Origin: Methylobacterium terrae
GTDB lineage: Bacteria; Pseudomonadota; Alphaproteobacteria; Rhizobiales; Beijerinckiaceae
NCBI RefSeq assembly: GCF_003173755.1
Contig: NZ_CP029553.1
Coordinates: 1,203,001 to 1,267,000, forward strand
Direction of reading: 5' to 3'
DNA: 64,000 nt
The translations under genes were made by a program, and so were the position numbers. Of this stretch, positions 7,315 to 16,903 are shown one piece after another (the first letter of the stretch is position 1; the number at the start of each line of letters is the position of its first letter). The notes beneath the pieces are model-generated. The model was given only the letters and a program-made list of their open reading frames with translations, ran no database searches and had not been told where the DNA came from.

Positions 7315-8658
7315 TCAGGGCGCCTCGGTCGCCGCCCGCAGCGCACCGACGAGGTGGAGCGAGCCGGTCACCAGCAGCCAGCCGCCGCGCCGGGCGGCGA
7401 GGTCCGCCGCCCGGGCGAGCGCCGCGTCCGGGATCGCCACCGCCTCGGCCTCCAGCCCCTCGGCGGCGGCGAGCGCCCGGAGCGCCGCAGCGCCGTGGCC
7501 GCGCCGTTCCGGCATCTCGGTGCACACGACCGCCGCGGCGTGCCGGGCCAGCACGGCGAAAAACCCCGCCGCGTCCTTGTCGCCGGCGAGCGCCACGAGC
7601 GCGGTGCAGGTCCCCGGGAGGCCCGGGTCGCGATCGAGGTCGCGCAGGACCGCCGCGAGGTTGAACGGCACGTGGGCGCCGTCGAGCACCGCCGGCACCG
7701 GGCCGCGCGCGGTCGGGACGACCCGGCGCTCGAGCCGCCCGGGCAGGCGGGCGCCCGCGCACGTTTCGGCATCGAGGAGGTCCGCGCCGAGCCGCGCGCC
7801 GTCGCGGCCGCACGCCCCGCCGGCGCCGAGACGGTCGAGGACGAGGCCGGCGAGCGCCGCGTTCTCCCCGGCGATCGAGCCCGCGTCCGGAAGCGTCGGC
7901 CGCAGGACCGGGCAGCCGAGGGCGGCGGCGCGCGCGGCCAGGACGGCACCGGCCTCGTCGTCGGGAGCGAGGGTGGTGACGAGCGCCGCGCCGGGCTTGA
8001 GGATGCCGACCTTCTCGGCGGCGATGGCCGCGCGGGTGGTGCCGAGAATCTCGGTGTGCTCGAGCCCGACATTGGTGACGACCGCGACCGCGCCGTCGAC
8101 CGCGTTGGTCGAATCGAGGCGCCCGCCGAGCCCGACCTCGACCACCGCCCAGTCGAGTCCGGCCTCGCCGAAGATCGCGAGGCCCGCGGCGGTCAGGACG
8201 TCGAACCAGGTCGCCTCGAGGCCCGCGGTGCCGTCGCGGCGCGCCGCCTCGTGGGCGTCGAGCGCCCGGGCCAGCGCCCCGGCGAGCACGGCATCCTCGA
8301 CCGGCCGGCCCTGGAGGCAGACCCGCTCGGTAATCGCCTCGACGTGGGGCGAGGCGTAGCGCCCGACCCGCAGGCCCGCCCGCATCAGCCCGGCCTCGAC
8401 GAGCGCGCAGACCGAGCCCTTGCCCTTGGTGCCGCCGACATGGACGACCTTCAGGCGCGCCTGCGGCGCGCCGAGCCGGTGCAGCAGGTCGCGCATCGGC
8501 GCGAGCCCGACCCGCATCCCGCCCCGCGGCCGCTTCTCCCAGTCGGTCAGGCGGTCGAGGCGATCCAGCACCTCGGGCAGGGATCCGGTCGGCGCGTCCG
8601 GCGAGGCGGCGGCGGGTCCGGCGTTCGAGAGTGCGGCGTTCGACAGTGCGGCGTTCAT
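7315..8658 (-). CDS. folC: Bifunctional folylpolyglutamate synthase/dihydrofolate synthase
   Basis: The 447-residue Mur-ligase-like enzyme adds glutamate to dihydropteroate and to folates. It has the ATP-binding loop VGGTKGKGSV at residues 74-83, the metal/ATP segment VVEVGLGGRLDSTNAVDG, and the carbamylated-lysine region EKVGILKPG. The first 13 residues contain a perfect tandem NAALS duplication (15-bp DNA repeat at the start codon), so the true start could be one repeat downstream. Here folC stands divergent from an Lrp-type regulator and is not followed on its own strand by a close gene. Confidence 0.95.
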   Translation of the reverse strand: MNAALSNAALSNAGPAAASPDAPTGSLPEVLDRLDRLTDWEKRPRGGMRVGLAPMRDLLHRLGAPQARLKVVHVGGTKGKGSVCALVEAGLMRAGLRVGRYASPHVEAITERVCLQGRPVEDAVLAGALARALDAHEAARRDGTAGLEATWFDVLTAAGLAIFGEAGLDWAVVEVGLGGRLDSTNAVDGAVAVVTNVGLEHTEILGTTRAAIAAEKVGILKPGAALVTTLAPDDEAGAVLAARAAALGCPVLRPTLPDAGSIAGENAALAGLVLDRLGAGGACGRDGARLGADLLDAETCAGARLPGRLERRVVPTARGPVPAVLDGAHVPFNLAAVLRDLDRDPGLPGTCTALVALAGDKDAAGFFAVLARHAAAVVCTEMPERRGHGAAALRALAAAEGLEAEAVAIPDAALARAADLAARRGGWLLVTGSLHLVGALRAATEAP

Positions 8659-8898
8659 GGGTCACCCCGTGGTCGGCTCGGGAAGGGTGCCCAGGCGAGC
8701 GGCGGAAACGATGCCCGCGCTCCCCGGTGGTCGGACCACCTTGAACCTCGCCAGTCACGCGGGACATCCCCCATAAGAGACGAGCCGGCGCGGAGCAACG
8801 GGCCGCGAGACCGCGCGCACCGTGCGGGCGCCTTGTGCCGGCCCCGCCGGGCGGCTACTCACCCTCGACCCGTCACCCGCCAGGATCGCGTAGCCGCC

Positions 8899-9381
8899 TT
8901 GCCCGCCCGCCTCGACGCCATCGACTGGGCGATCCTCCGGGAGCTGCAGGCCGACGGCTCCATCACCAACGTGGAGCTGGCGCGGCGCGTCGGCCTGTCG
9001 GCGCCGCCCTGCCTGCGCCGGGTCCGCGCGCTCGAGGAGGCCGGCATCATCCGCGGCTACCGGGCGCTCCTCGAGCCCAAGGCGCTCGGCTACGAGGTGG
9101 TGTGCTTCGCCATGGTGCAGCTCGCCGCGCAGGGCCAGGCGGAGCTCGCCGCCTTCGCGGCGGAGATGCGCGGCTGGCCGCTGGTGCGCGAGTGCTGGAC
9201 CCTCTCGGGCGAGACCGACTTCCTGCTCAAATGCGTCGCGCCGAATCTCGGCGCCTTCCAGCAGCTCGTCGGCCACCTCACCGGCCTGCCCAACGTGCGC
9301 ACGGTGCGCACCGCGCTCGCCCTCGACCAGATCAAGGACGAGCCGATCGCGCCCCTCGACGACGGTGCGCTCGACGCGTAA
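8899..9381 (+). CDS. Lrp/AsnC-family transcriptional regulator
   Basis: The 160-residue protein has an N-terminal helix-turn-helix (LDAIDWAILRELQADGSITN then VELARRVGLSAPPCLRRVRA) and a C-terminal RAM ligand-binding domain (residues 65-150, with VRECWTLSGETDFLLKC). The TTG at 8899 is chosen because it gives the normal family N-terminus and AGGAT lies 12 bases upstream; no ATG or GTG is better placed. It is transcribed away from folC, about 240 bp apart. Effector and targets are unknown. Confidence 0.88.
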   Translation: MPARLDAIDWAILRELQADGSITNVELARRVGLSAPPCLRRVRALEEAGIIRGYRALLEPKALGYEVVCFAMVQLAAQGQAELAAFAAEMRGWPLVRECWTLSGETDFLLKCVAPNLGAFQQLVGHLTGLPNVRTVRTALALDQIKDEPIAPLDDGALDA

Positions 9382-9626
9382 CGGCGCGGCCTGCGCACAC
9401 TTTACCTGTGAAAACCTGACTCCTGCACCAGTCATGCCCTAAAACGGGGATGCGTCGAACCGCGGCTTGCGCTGTCATGGCGCCGTTCGCCAGAGTTCAG
9501 CGAGTGCGTTTCGGTGCGCAGATATAACTCTGAGTTGTCAATTGTGACCGCGGCGGCGATCGTAGGGTGTATTGTCGCCGCTATTACTCGGCTTCATTGT
9601 CAGAGTTGCAAGACTGGAGGATGACG

Positions 9627-9941
9627 ATGCCGGAAAGCCACGACTCCTCCGCGCCGGCCCCGCGCCCGGGCCGGGATCCGGTGAGCCTGTTCGCCGACCC
9701 GATCGGCCGGACGACGAGTCCGCCCGGCGACCCCGTACCGGTGACGCAGACGCTCTACCGCACGCCGGACGGCCGCTACGTGATCCGCACCTGCCTGCAT
9801 CGCGGTGCGGATCCGGTGGAGGAGGCCTGCGACGTGATGGTCTATGACGGCGAGGCCGCCTTGCGCGAGGCGCTCTCGGCCGGCGGCGACGGCCTCGACC
9901 GGGCGCTGATCGCCGCCGGGCTCGACCGGGCCGGGTCGTGA
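9627..9941 (+). CDS. Hypothetical protein, 104 aa
   Basis: The ATG at 9627 lies six bases after GGAGG; the ATG at 9621 abuts the same GGAGG and is too close. Residues 1-40 are disordered and Pro-rich. Residues 42-104 look like a small alpha/beta domain (TLYRTPDGRYVIRTCLH, then a helical end). I recognise no family. It converges with the exopolysaccharide co-polymerase gene. Confidence 0.6.
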   Translation: MPESHDSSAPAPRPGRDPVSLFADPIGRTTSPPGDPVPVTQTLYRTPDGRYVIRTCLHRGADPVEEACDVMVYDGEAALREALSAGGDGLDRALIAAGLDRAGS

Positions 9942-9954
9942 CGCGGCGCGATCA

Positions 9955-9990
9955 AGGATCTGGACGAGGACCTGGACAAGGATCTGGAGC
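9955..9990. repeat. Imperfect 12-bp tandem repeat
   Basis: About three units of GGATCTGGACRA lie in the 81-bp gap between two convergent genes. They show no coding role. Confidence 0.5.
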
Positions 9991-10022
9991 GCAGCCCGAC
10001 GGCAGCCCGACCGCGCGCTGCA

Positions 10023-12143
10023 TCAGTCCCGCGCGCCGACGTCGGTGACGACGATCCGCGGGCGGCGGCCGGCACCGATCGCCTTCAGCGCCCTGTCGAC
10101 CGCGGCCAGCCGGCCGCGCCGGGCGCTCACCGCGAGGAGGAGGACCGGGATGCGCTCGTCGGCGATGAGGCGCTCGGTCACCACGTTGCCGCCGACGAGG
10201 CCGAGATCGACGACGACGAGGTCGGCGTCGCTGCGCAGGAGCGCGTCGGCGAGCCGGCCGGCGAGGTCGCGCGGCAGGTCGGAGGGCCGCGGCAGGACCT
10301 GCAGGCCCGACGCGAGGGTGATGAGCGCCTCGCCCAGGGTCCCGCGCTCGCGCAGGGTCGCGGGGAGGTCGCGCGGCGCCGCGGCGCCGAGGTCGCGGGT
10401 GACGAGGCCCTTCGGGTCGGTATCGACGAGGATCACCCGCTCGCGGTCGGACGCGGCCGAGAGCGCCAGCGCCCGGGCCAGCACCGACTTGCCGGTCCGG
10501 TCGTCCGCCGCGGTGACGAGGACGACGAGCGGCCTCTGCCCCGGCGCGGCGGCGGCGAGGCGGTGGCGCAGGCGCGCGAGCGCGACCTCGTAGGAGCCGT
10601 CGCCCCGCGCGGTGCCGAAGCTGGCGCGGAACGCGCCCGCGCCGGCGACGCCGCGGGGTGCCCGGGGCAGGGCGTCGAGGCCGGAGCGGCCGAGATGGCC
10701 CTCGAGGCGCCGGCGCGAGCGGACGCGGCCGGCCAGGAGCTCGAGGCCGAGGCTGCCGACGAGGCCGAGCCCGAGCCCGGCCACCAGGGCGGCGGCGAAG
10801 ACCACCGGGGTCGGGGGGCCGAGGCGCTTCTCCGGCGGCGAGGCCGGCGAGATGATCCGCGAGGCGGAGGTGTCGAGGCGCTGCTGCTCCTGCAGCTCCC
10901 GGGCGCGGACCAGGAAGGCCTCGTAGACCGCGCGGCTCGCCTCGACCTGGCGCTCGAGCTCGCGCAGCTGCACGAAGTCGTCGCCGACCTTCAGGGCGTC
11001 GGCCTTGCGCCGCTCCAGGGTGTCGGCGAGGGTCCGGGCGCTGGCGAGCGCCGCCTGGTAGTCGTTGCGGCTCGCCGCCGCGATGCGGCGGATCTCGGCC
11101 TGGATCGTGCCGCGCACGGCCTTCTCCTGCACCAGGGCGGCCTGGTAGCTCGGATGGCGTCTCCCCAAGGTCTCCTCGGCGTCGGCGCGCAGGCGCTCGA
11201 CCCCGGCGAGCTGGCCGCGGAGCGCGGTGATCGTCGGGTTCTGGACGATCTCGTTGACGGAATCGGAGGGACCGCCGGCGAGCACGCCCTCGATCTGGCG
11301 CAGGCGGGCGCCGGCCTCGAGCGCCTTCGCCCGGGCGGCGCCGAGCTGGTCGCTGAGCTGGGTCAGCTGCTGCTCGCTCACGAGCTGGGCGCGGGTGCCG
11401 ACGAGGTTGTGCCTGGCCCGGAATCCTTGCGCCTTGTCCTCGGCCTTGCGCAGGGCGTCGCGCAATTCGGCGAGCCGGCCCTCGATCGCCTCGCCGGCGC
11501 GCCGGGTCGTGTCGGAGCGGGTGGCGGCGTCGCGGGCGAGGTAGGTCTCGGCGACGCCGCGGGCCAGCCGAGCGGCCTTGTCGCGGTCCTCGGAGGTCAC
11601 CCCGAGCTCGAGCACGAAGCTGCGCTCGAGGCGCCGCGCCCCCGTCCGGTCGCGCAGGATCCTGAGCGCCGCGAGCCGCGGGTCGGCCGGGGGCTCGGTG
11701 CGGCCGGTGAGCCGCGCGACCAGGCCCTTGAGGGCGCCGAGCAGGGTCTCGCGGCCCTGGAACTCGGGATCCTGCGCGAGGTCGAAGCGGTCGACGACGC
11801 GGCCGAGCACGTCGTCGGAGGTCAGGACCCGGAGCTGGCTGTCGACGAGGAGGAGGCTCGCGTCGCTCGCCTGGTCCGGCGGCGTCAGCCCGTCCTTGAC
11901 CACCTGGAGCCCGCGCGGATCGATCAGGATCTGGGTCGAGGCCGCGTATTGCGGCGGGTTCAGGTGGGTCCAGGCCGCGGCGAGACCGAGGAGGAGGAGC
12001 ACGGGCAGCAGCACCGTGATCCAGCGCAGGCGCACGGTGCGCAGGATCTCCCGCGGATCGAGGAACCAGGGCTCGCGCCCCTCCTCGCCCCGCGGGCCCG
12101 CGCCGATCAGCAGCCCGTTTCGGACGTTCTCGACCATGGTCAT
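10023..12143 (-). CDS. Wzc/ExoP-type polysaccharide co-polymerase with degenerate BY-kinase domain
   Basis: The 706-residue inner-membrane protein controls chain length in capsule or exopolysaccharide export. The layout is a Wzz domain with first membrane span at about 41-59, a long periplasmic coiled coil (about 190-400), a second span at about 445-472, and a cytoplasmic ATPase domain from about 520. The kinase motifs are weakened: the P-loop reads TAADDRTGKS (548-553 region, first glycine missing), Walker A' is ILVDTD and Walker B is VVVDLGLV rather than the usual DxPP. There is no C-terminal tyrosine cluster. Autophosphorylation is therefore doubtful. It is the last gene of the minus-strand exopolysaccharide block. 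Confidence 0.9.
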   Translation of the reverse strand: MTMVENVRNGLLIGAGPRGEEGREPWFLDPREILRTVRLRWITVLLPVLLLLGLAAAWTHLNPPQYAASTQILIDPRGLQVVKDGLTPPDQASDASLLLVDSQLRVLTSDDVLGRVVDRFDLAQDPEFQGRETLLGALKGLVARLTGRTEPPADPRLAALRILRDRTGARRLERSFVLELGVTSEDRDKAARLARGVAETYLARDAATRSDTTRRAGEAIEGRLAELRDALRKAEDKAQGFRARHNLVGTRAQLVSEQQLTQLSDQLGAARAKALEAGARLRQIEGVLAGGPSDSVNEIVQNPTITALRGQLAGVERLRADAEETLGRRHPSYQAALVQEKAVRGTIQAEIRRIAAASRNDYQAALASARTLADTLERRKADALKVGDDFVQLRELERQVEASRAVYEAFLVRARELQEQQRLDTSASRIISPASPPEKRLGPPTPVVFAAALVAGLGLGLVGSLGLELLAGRVRSRRRLEGHLGRSGLDALPRAPRGVAGAGAFRASFGTARGDGSYEVALARLRHRLAAAAPGQRPLVVLVTAADDRTGKSVLARALALSAASDRERVILVDTDPKGLVTRDLGAAAPRDLPATLRERGTLGEALITLASGLQVLPRPSDLPRDLAGRLADALLRSDADLVVVDLGLVGGNVVTERLIADERIPVLLLAVSARRGRLAAVDRALKAIGAGRRPRIVVTDVGARD

Positions 12144-12239
12144 GACGTGCCCAAGGCTCCCACAGGCTCTCGTTACGGGGCGGAAGTGGTCCGTTCCGGG
12201 ACGAGCGGAGCGGACGACATTCCCGTTGCCCCAGGGGCT

Positions 12240-13619
12240 TCAAGCCGCGGGCCAGGCCCGGCCCGTCCCGCCGTAGGACGGCGAGGGGATCGTCGCCTCG
12301 GCCACGCTCGCCGTCGCCTCGGCCTCGCGCCGCGCCGCCCGCGCGGTGGCCAGCACCGCCACGTAGGCGAGCACGTTGACGTTCCAGTCCTGGAACAGGC
12401 CCGGCGTCGTCATCCCGTTGAGGGCGAGCATCAGGATCAGGCAGGCGACGATGCGGCGCGTGCCGCGATCGGCGCGGGCCGCGAAGCGGATCGGCTCGAT
12501 CAGGGTCGCGAGCGCGAAGCCCAGGCCGACGAGGCCGGTGCCGGCCCAGGCGCTCAGGAACATGTTGTGCGAGCTCGTGATGAACACCGCGTCGCGGCCG
12601 AGCTCGTCGGCGAGCCCGGTCGTCGGGATCAGGAGCTGCACGAAGCGGTCCGCCGCCGAGAAGCCCGAGCCGAGCAGGCGGTCCTGCGTCGCCGCGATGA
12701 AGACCGGCCAGAACTGGCCGCGGCCGGTAGCGTTGGCGAGCTCGACCCGGGGCTTCTGGAGGATGACCGAGAGGGCGTCGAGGAGGGCCGGGAAGCTCGA
12801 CAGGCCGACCATCAGGAACAGGAACACGGCGATCGCGACGAGGGCCAGCACGATGCCGGCGAGCCGCAGGCCGGGCCGGCGCGAGGCGATCATCAGCGCC
12901 GGCCCGACCGCGACCAGCGCGCCGGTCGAGGCGGCGGAGCCCGCGATGACGAAGCCGGCCGCCGCCAGCATCAGGTAGCGGCCGCGCCGCGGGTTGGGCG
13001 GGCCGAACCAGGCGGCGAAGCCGAGGAGCGCGCAGACGAGCGGCATCATGTTGTTCTTGGCCGAGGAGAACACGATGCCGTGGGCGAGGCTCTGGAGGGT
13101 TTCCGGGATCACCGAGACGAGCCAGGCGACCGTCACGATGGCGAGGAGGTCGGCCAGCCGCCGCCGGATGTCGGGCCGGTCGAAGATCAGGATCGAGGCG
13201 AGGGTGAACACCGCGAGCTCGGCGGTGCGGTAGAGCGTGTAGGCCGGCACGATCGACCAGGCGGCGCTCAGGCCGTTCACCCCGATCATCATCGTGAACG
13301 GCAGGTAGGGCATGGCGAAGGGCAGGGTCAGCACCCGGCGGTCGGCGGCGATCTTGGCGAGCAGGTAGAGCGCCGTGAGGCCGGTGAGCACGATGGTGAC
13401 GACGTTCGAGGCCGTCAGCCCCTGCTCCAGCACCGCGTTGCCGTCCTCGCGCGGCACCGTGAAGACGAGCGGCATGAAGGCGAACACCGTCACGAGCGCG
13501 AGCGGCCAGAAGACCGGCGCGTTCGCGGACGCGGCCCGCACCGCGAGGCGGCGGCGCAGGACCGGGTAGGCGACCGTGAACCAGGTCGCCGCCGCGATTG
13601 CGATCAGGGCGTTCAGCAT
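12240..13619 (-). CDS. O-antigen polymerase/ligase family membrane protein
   Basis: The 459-residue protein has about eleven hydrophobic segments and a long periplasmic loop before the last spans containing GRGQFWPVFIAATQDRLLGS and SSHNMFLSAWAGTGLVG, the pattern of Wzy_C/O-antigen ligase proteins (a conserved His-Asn after the loop). It would join repeat units after flipping. The ATG at 13619 overlaps the end of the flippase gene by 7 bp, showing coupling. A longer frame reaching to 14381 only shadows the flippase gene. Confidence 0.88.
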   Translation of the reverse strand: MLNALIAIAAATWFTVAYPVLRRRLAVRAASANAPVFWPLALVTVFAFMPLVFTVPREDGNAVLEQGLTASNVVTIVLTGLTALYLLAKIAADRRVLTLPFAMPYLPFTMMIGVNGLSAAWSIVPAYTLYRTAELAVFTLASILIFDRPDIRRRLADLLAIVTVAWLVSVIPETLQSLAHGIVFSSAKNNMMPLVCALLGFAAWFGPPNPRRGRYLMLAAAGFVIAGSAASTGALVAVGPALMIASRRPGLRLAGIVLALVAIAVFLFLMVGLSSFPALLDALSVILQKPRVELANATGRGQFWPVFIAATQDRLLGSGFSAADRFVQLLIPTTGLADELGRDAVFITSSHNMFLSAWAGTGLVGLGFALATLIEPIRFAARADRGTRRIVACLILMLALNGMTTPGLFQDWNVNVLAYVAVLATARAARREAEATASVAEATIPSPSYGGTGRAWPAA

Positions 13620-14881
13620 CGCTCGGGGCTCCCGGCCTCCGGCACGGTGCCGCGGCGGAGAGCCGCGAGCAGCGCCAGCAGCGAGGCGGCGTGGGCGAGC
13701 GCCACCACGGCCGCCGCCCCCGTGGCGCCGTAGCGGGTGAGCAGCGGCTGGATCAGCGCCAGCGACACCGCGAGGCTGACCGCGAAGGCGCGGAAGATCA
13801 CGTCGGTGCGGCGCCGGGCCCGGAAGATCTGCGCCACCATGTCCCGCAGGAAGATGAACACGACCCCGAGCGCCAGCCAGCGCAGGCACGGCGCGAAGGG
13901 AACGTAGGGCGCGCCGAAGACGAGGCGCAGCCAGAGATCGGCCGGCACCGCCACCACCGCGAGGAGGAAGCCCACCGGCACGCCGAGGCGGCGGGTGACG
14001 CCGAGGAGATAGGCCCGCAGGGCCGGCTCGCCGCCGGTCGCGTAGGCCCGGCCCGCGCCCGTCGGCACCACGTTCTCGGTCGCGGCGAGCATCAGGAGCA
14101 CGATGCCGACGAGGTACTGCGCCGCCCGCAGGCCGCCGAGCGCCTCGTCGCCGAGCGCGCCGCCGGCGATGATCCAGACCAGCTGCTCCTGCCCGAAGGT
14201 GACGAGCACGACCGGCAGGAGCCAGCGCGCCATCTGCCAGTGCCGACGGGTGGCGGTCGCCAGCCGCCGGCGCCCGGGATCCGAGGCCCGGCCGAGCAGC
14301 GTCGGCAGCGTCGTCACGAACGCCGTCAGCGCCAGGATCTCGACGAGCCGGGCGGCATCGAGCGGGACCCCGAGCCCCCACAGGCCGGCGACGCCGAGCG
14401 GGAAGGCCACGGCCCGGGCGAGGTCCATGGCGAGGGCGGAGCCCCCGCCGTCATAGGCGAACAGCAGGCGCCGGGCGGTGAGCTGGAGATTCTGGGCGAG
14501 CGTGAGCGCGCCGGCCGCGGTGACGAGGTCGAGAGGAACCGCCTCGCCGCGGGCGGCGAAGTACAGGGCGAGCACGCCCGCGACGCCGAGCGCGAGGCCC
14601 GCCGCCAGCACCAGGGCGCCGGCGCTGACCGCCGCGGCGTAGCGGGCCGGGTCGCGGACGCTGCCGGCGAGCGTCATCAGCGGCGCGGTGACCAGCGCGT
14701 TGTGGAGCCCCTGCGCGAAGCCCGCGACGATGAGCACGAGGGCGAAGCGCCCGAACGCCTCCATGTCGATCAGGCGGGCCGCCGCGATGCCGGCGAGGAA
14801 GCCGAAGCCGCTCACCGCCCCCTGGTCGAGGAGCGAGAGCAGGGCGGGTCCGCGCAGGCGGGCGAGGAGGGCGGAGGCCAT
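13613..14881 (-). CDS. Polysaccharide flippase (Wzx/MATE-like)
   Basis: The 422-residue protein has about twelve hydrophobic segments without a soluble domain. The start MASALLARLRGPALLSLLDQ leads into the family's first span with GAVSGFGFLAGIAAAR. It would move lipid-linked repeat units across the inner membrane. It starts 2 bp after the end of the upstream FemAB-like gene and overlaps the polymerase gene, so this is a tight operon. Confidence 0.88.
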   Translation of the reverse strand: MASALLARLRGPALLSLLDQGAVSGFGFLAGIAAARLIDMEAFGRFALVLIVAGFAQGLHNALVTAPLMTLAGSVRDPARYAAAVSAGALVLAAGLALGVAGVLALYFAARGEAVPLDLVTAAGALTLAQNLQLTARRLLFAYDGGGSALAMDLARAVAFPLGVAGLWGLGVPLDAARLVEILALTAFVTTLPTLLGRASDPGRRRLATATRRHWQMARWLLPVVLVTFGQEQLVWIIAGGALGDEALGGLRAAQYLVGIVLLMLAATENVVPTGAGRAYATGGEPALRAYLLGVTRRLGVPVGFLLAVVAVPADLWLRLVFGAPYVPFAPCLRWLALGVVFIFLRDMVAQIFRARRRTDVIFRAFAVSLAVSLALIQPLLTRYGATGAAAVVALAHAASLLALLAALRRGTVPEAGSPERC

Positions 14882-14883
14882 CG

Positions 14884-15896
14884 TCACCGGGCGAGCAGGG
14901 CGCCTGCCGCCGCGGTCACGAGGCGGCTGCGGCCGTGGAGCCAGAGCGGCCCGCTCGAGGCGACGTTGCGGGTGAGCCCGCGCTTGAAATCGTAGACGCC
15001 GCGGTTGCCGGCCGGGTCGATCCCGCCGAAATCGAACACCCGGCAGCCCGCCTCGGCGCCGCGGCGGAGGAAGCTCCACACCGCGAGATAGGCGGCGGCG
15101 TTCGCCTTGGCGCGCTCGGTCGAGGCGGTGAAGAAGTCGGTGAAGCGGTCCCGGCTGAGATGCGCGATCCGCACCAGGCAGAGCTCGCCGTCCTCCCGGA
15201 TCTCCAGCATGACGTGGTGCGGGTCGTTCGCCGCGAGGTCGCGGTAGGCGGCGGTATCGAAGTCGTTCGAGAACCCCTTCCGGGTCTTCAGGGCCGCGTA
15301 CATGCCCGCGAAGGCGTCGAAGGCGGCGAGCCGCTCGGCCGGGTCGTCGAGGAAGCGGGCGGCGAGCGCCGGGTTGCGCTCGGCCTTGCGCAGACGCTGG
15401 CGCCACCGCGGGTCCGTCTCGGCCAGCACCGCCTCGAGCCCCGGGTGAGGTCCACCTCCAGGGTGTGGCGCCCCGCGGTCGCGACCGGCTTGAACCCGGC
15501 CGCCAGGAGCCCGAGCACGGCGCCCGGGCTCTCGGCACGGGCGAAATCCACGACCGCGAGGTCGAGCGGACCGAGGCCGAGATGGGCGAGGAGCGCGCGC
15601 ACCACCGCCTCGCCGTGGCGCTCGCCCTTGTCGGTGAGGAGCGGCCCGCCCTGGATGTAGACCTGCCGCGCCGGACCGCGGCGGCGCAGCTGGACCTGGG
15701 CCAGGCCGAGGAGATCGCCCGCGTCGTCGAGGACGCTCAGCCGCGCGAGGCCGGCGCCGCGGCGCGCCTTGTAGGTGCCCCAGCCCGAGGCGGCGAAGAT
15801 GCTGCCGCGGGGGAGCGCCCACACGGCCTCGTCCCAGGACGGCACATCGGCCGCCGCGACGACCCGCAATCCCGTCTCACGTTCCGTTCCGGTCAT
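14884..15896 (-). pseudogene. FemAB/GNAT-like transferase gene interrupted by an apparent 1-bp frameshift
   Basis: Two adjacent minus-strand frames together make one FemAB-like protein of about 337 residues. The N-terminal half (start ATG at 15896, MTGTERETGLRVVAAADVPS through AGRHTLEVDLT) reads in one frame. The C-terminal half (PGLEAVLAETDPRWRQRLRK to the stop at 14884) reads in another. They meet at 15439-15445, where the plus strand has CCCCGGG; one extra G would restore ACC-CCG-GGG-CTC and an unbroken T-P-G-L-E. The family transfers amino acids or acyl groups onto cell-wall or polysaccharide precursors. Either the gene is broken or the homopolymer run holds a sequencing error. Confidence 0.82.
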
Positions 15897-16126
15897 GGGA
15901 TTCCCGTGCCAGGATGCGACAGATCTCGCCGCCCTGGCCCCCACCACGCAAGCGGCGCACCGTGGGCGGGCCGCGCGGCTCCCGGTCGCGCCGGAGCGGC
16001 GGCCGGACGGCGAAAGCTGGGGACATCGGGCAACCGCCCCCCGGAATCTCGGTAGTCTCGTCGGCTTGTTCCGACGCCGGACCGGGCTCACCTCTGGGGG
16101 CGGCGCTTCGACGACGGCGGGCTGGG

Positions 16127-16903
16127 ATGCTGCAACCGTTCAAGACCCTCGCCCGCGACCATCCGGTGGTCCGGGCGCTGCTGCTGCGGGCGCTGGCGCG
16201 AATGCGCCGCCTCGCCCACGCGCCGCCGGGACTCTACACCCTGTGCTATCATCGGGTGCCGGAGCGGCACCGCGCCGGCTTCGCGGCCCAGATCGCCTTG
16301 CTGCAGCGTCACGGCCGCTTCGTCTCGGCCGACGAGGCGGCGGCGCTCCTGGCGCGCGGGGAGGCGGGGCGCGAGCGCCACTTCCTCGTCACGTTCGACG
16401 ACGGCTACGCCGACACGGTCGAGGTCGCGCTGCCGGTCCTGCGCGAGGCCGGCGTGCCGGCGATCCTGTTCCTCGTCGGCGCGTGGCTCGACGCGCCGCC
16501 GGCGGACCCGCCCGGTCCCTACGCCGATCGCGGCCTCGTCGCCGCGTGGCTCGCGGCCGGCATGGAGGTCGGCTCGCACAGCCTCAGCCACGCCCGCATC
16601 GCCACGCTCGGGGATGCCGAGGCCGAGCGCGAGATCGGGGCCTCGCGCACCCTCCTCGAGGCCGAGTTCGGCCGGCCGGTCCGGCACTTCGCCTGCCCCT
16701 GGGGTGTCGCGGGGCGCGACTACCGGCCCGGGCGCGATCCCGGCCTGGCGCTCGCCCACGGCTACACGACCTTCTTCACCACCCGCCGCGGCGCGGCCGC
16801 CAGCGTGGAGGATCTCGCGGCGATGCCGCGCCACGTGCTCGAGCCGGAATGGCCGCTCCACGAGCTCGACGCCCTGATGGGAGCCCGCGTTGCGCGACGA
16901 TAG
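16127..16903 (+). CDS. Polysaccharide deacetylase (NodB homology)
   Basis: The 258-residue protein carries the carbohydrate esterase 4 motifs: TFDDGYAD with Asp91-Asp92, the metal-binding pair His151/His155 in GSHSLSH, and HFACPWG as the third motif. The start MLQPFKTLARDHPVVRALLL gives a short amphipathic N-terminus without a clear signal peptide. It probably N-deacetylates sugars of the local exopolysaccharide. It overlaps the glycosyltransferase gene by 14 bp and is divergent from the transport genes. Confidence 0.9.
   Translation: MLQPFKTLARDHPVVRALLLRALARMRRLAHAPPGLYTLCYHRVPERHRAGFAAQIALLQRHGRFVSADEAAALLARGEAGRERHFLVTFDDGYADTVEVALPVLREAGVPAILFLVGAWLDAPPADPPGPYADRGLVAAWLAAGMEVGSHSLSHARIATLGDAEAEREIGASRTLLEAEFGRPVRHFACPWGVAGRDYRPGRDPGLALAHGYTTFFTTRRGAAASVEDLAAMPRHVLEPEWPLHELDALMGARVARR

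Noticed and set aside
8610-8660. Short tandem repeat at the folC start as a phase-variable switch
   Set aside because: Only two 15-bp units exist and a change keeps the frame, so it would not switch expression.
10563-13733. Plus-strand open frame of 1056 codons
   Set aside because: It lies antisense to the Wzc-like and O-antigen polymerase genes, is extremely Arg/Glu/Gly/His-rich and has no domain; it is a shadow of GC-rich coding.
13620-14381. N-terminal extension of the O-antigen polymerase gene
   Set aside because: This part only shadows the flippase gene; the Met at 13619 gives a normal membrane-protein start.
14884-15896. Programmed ribosomal frameshift in the FemAB-like gene
   Set aside because: The junction lacks a slippery heptamer with a following pseudoknot; a missing base is simpler.
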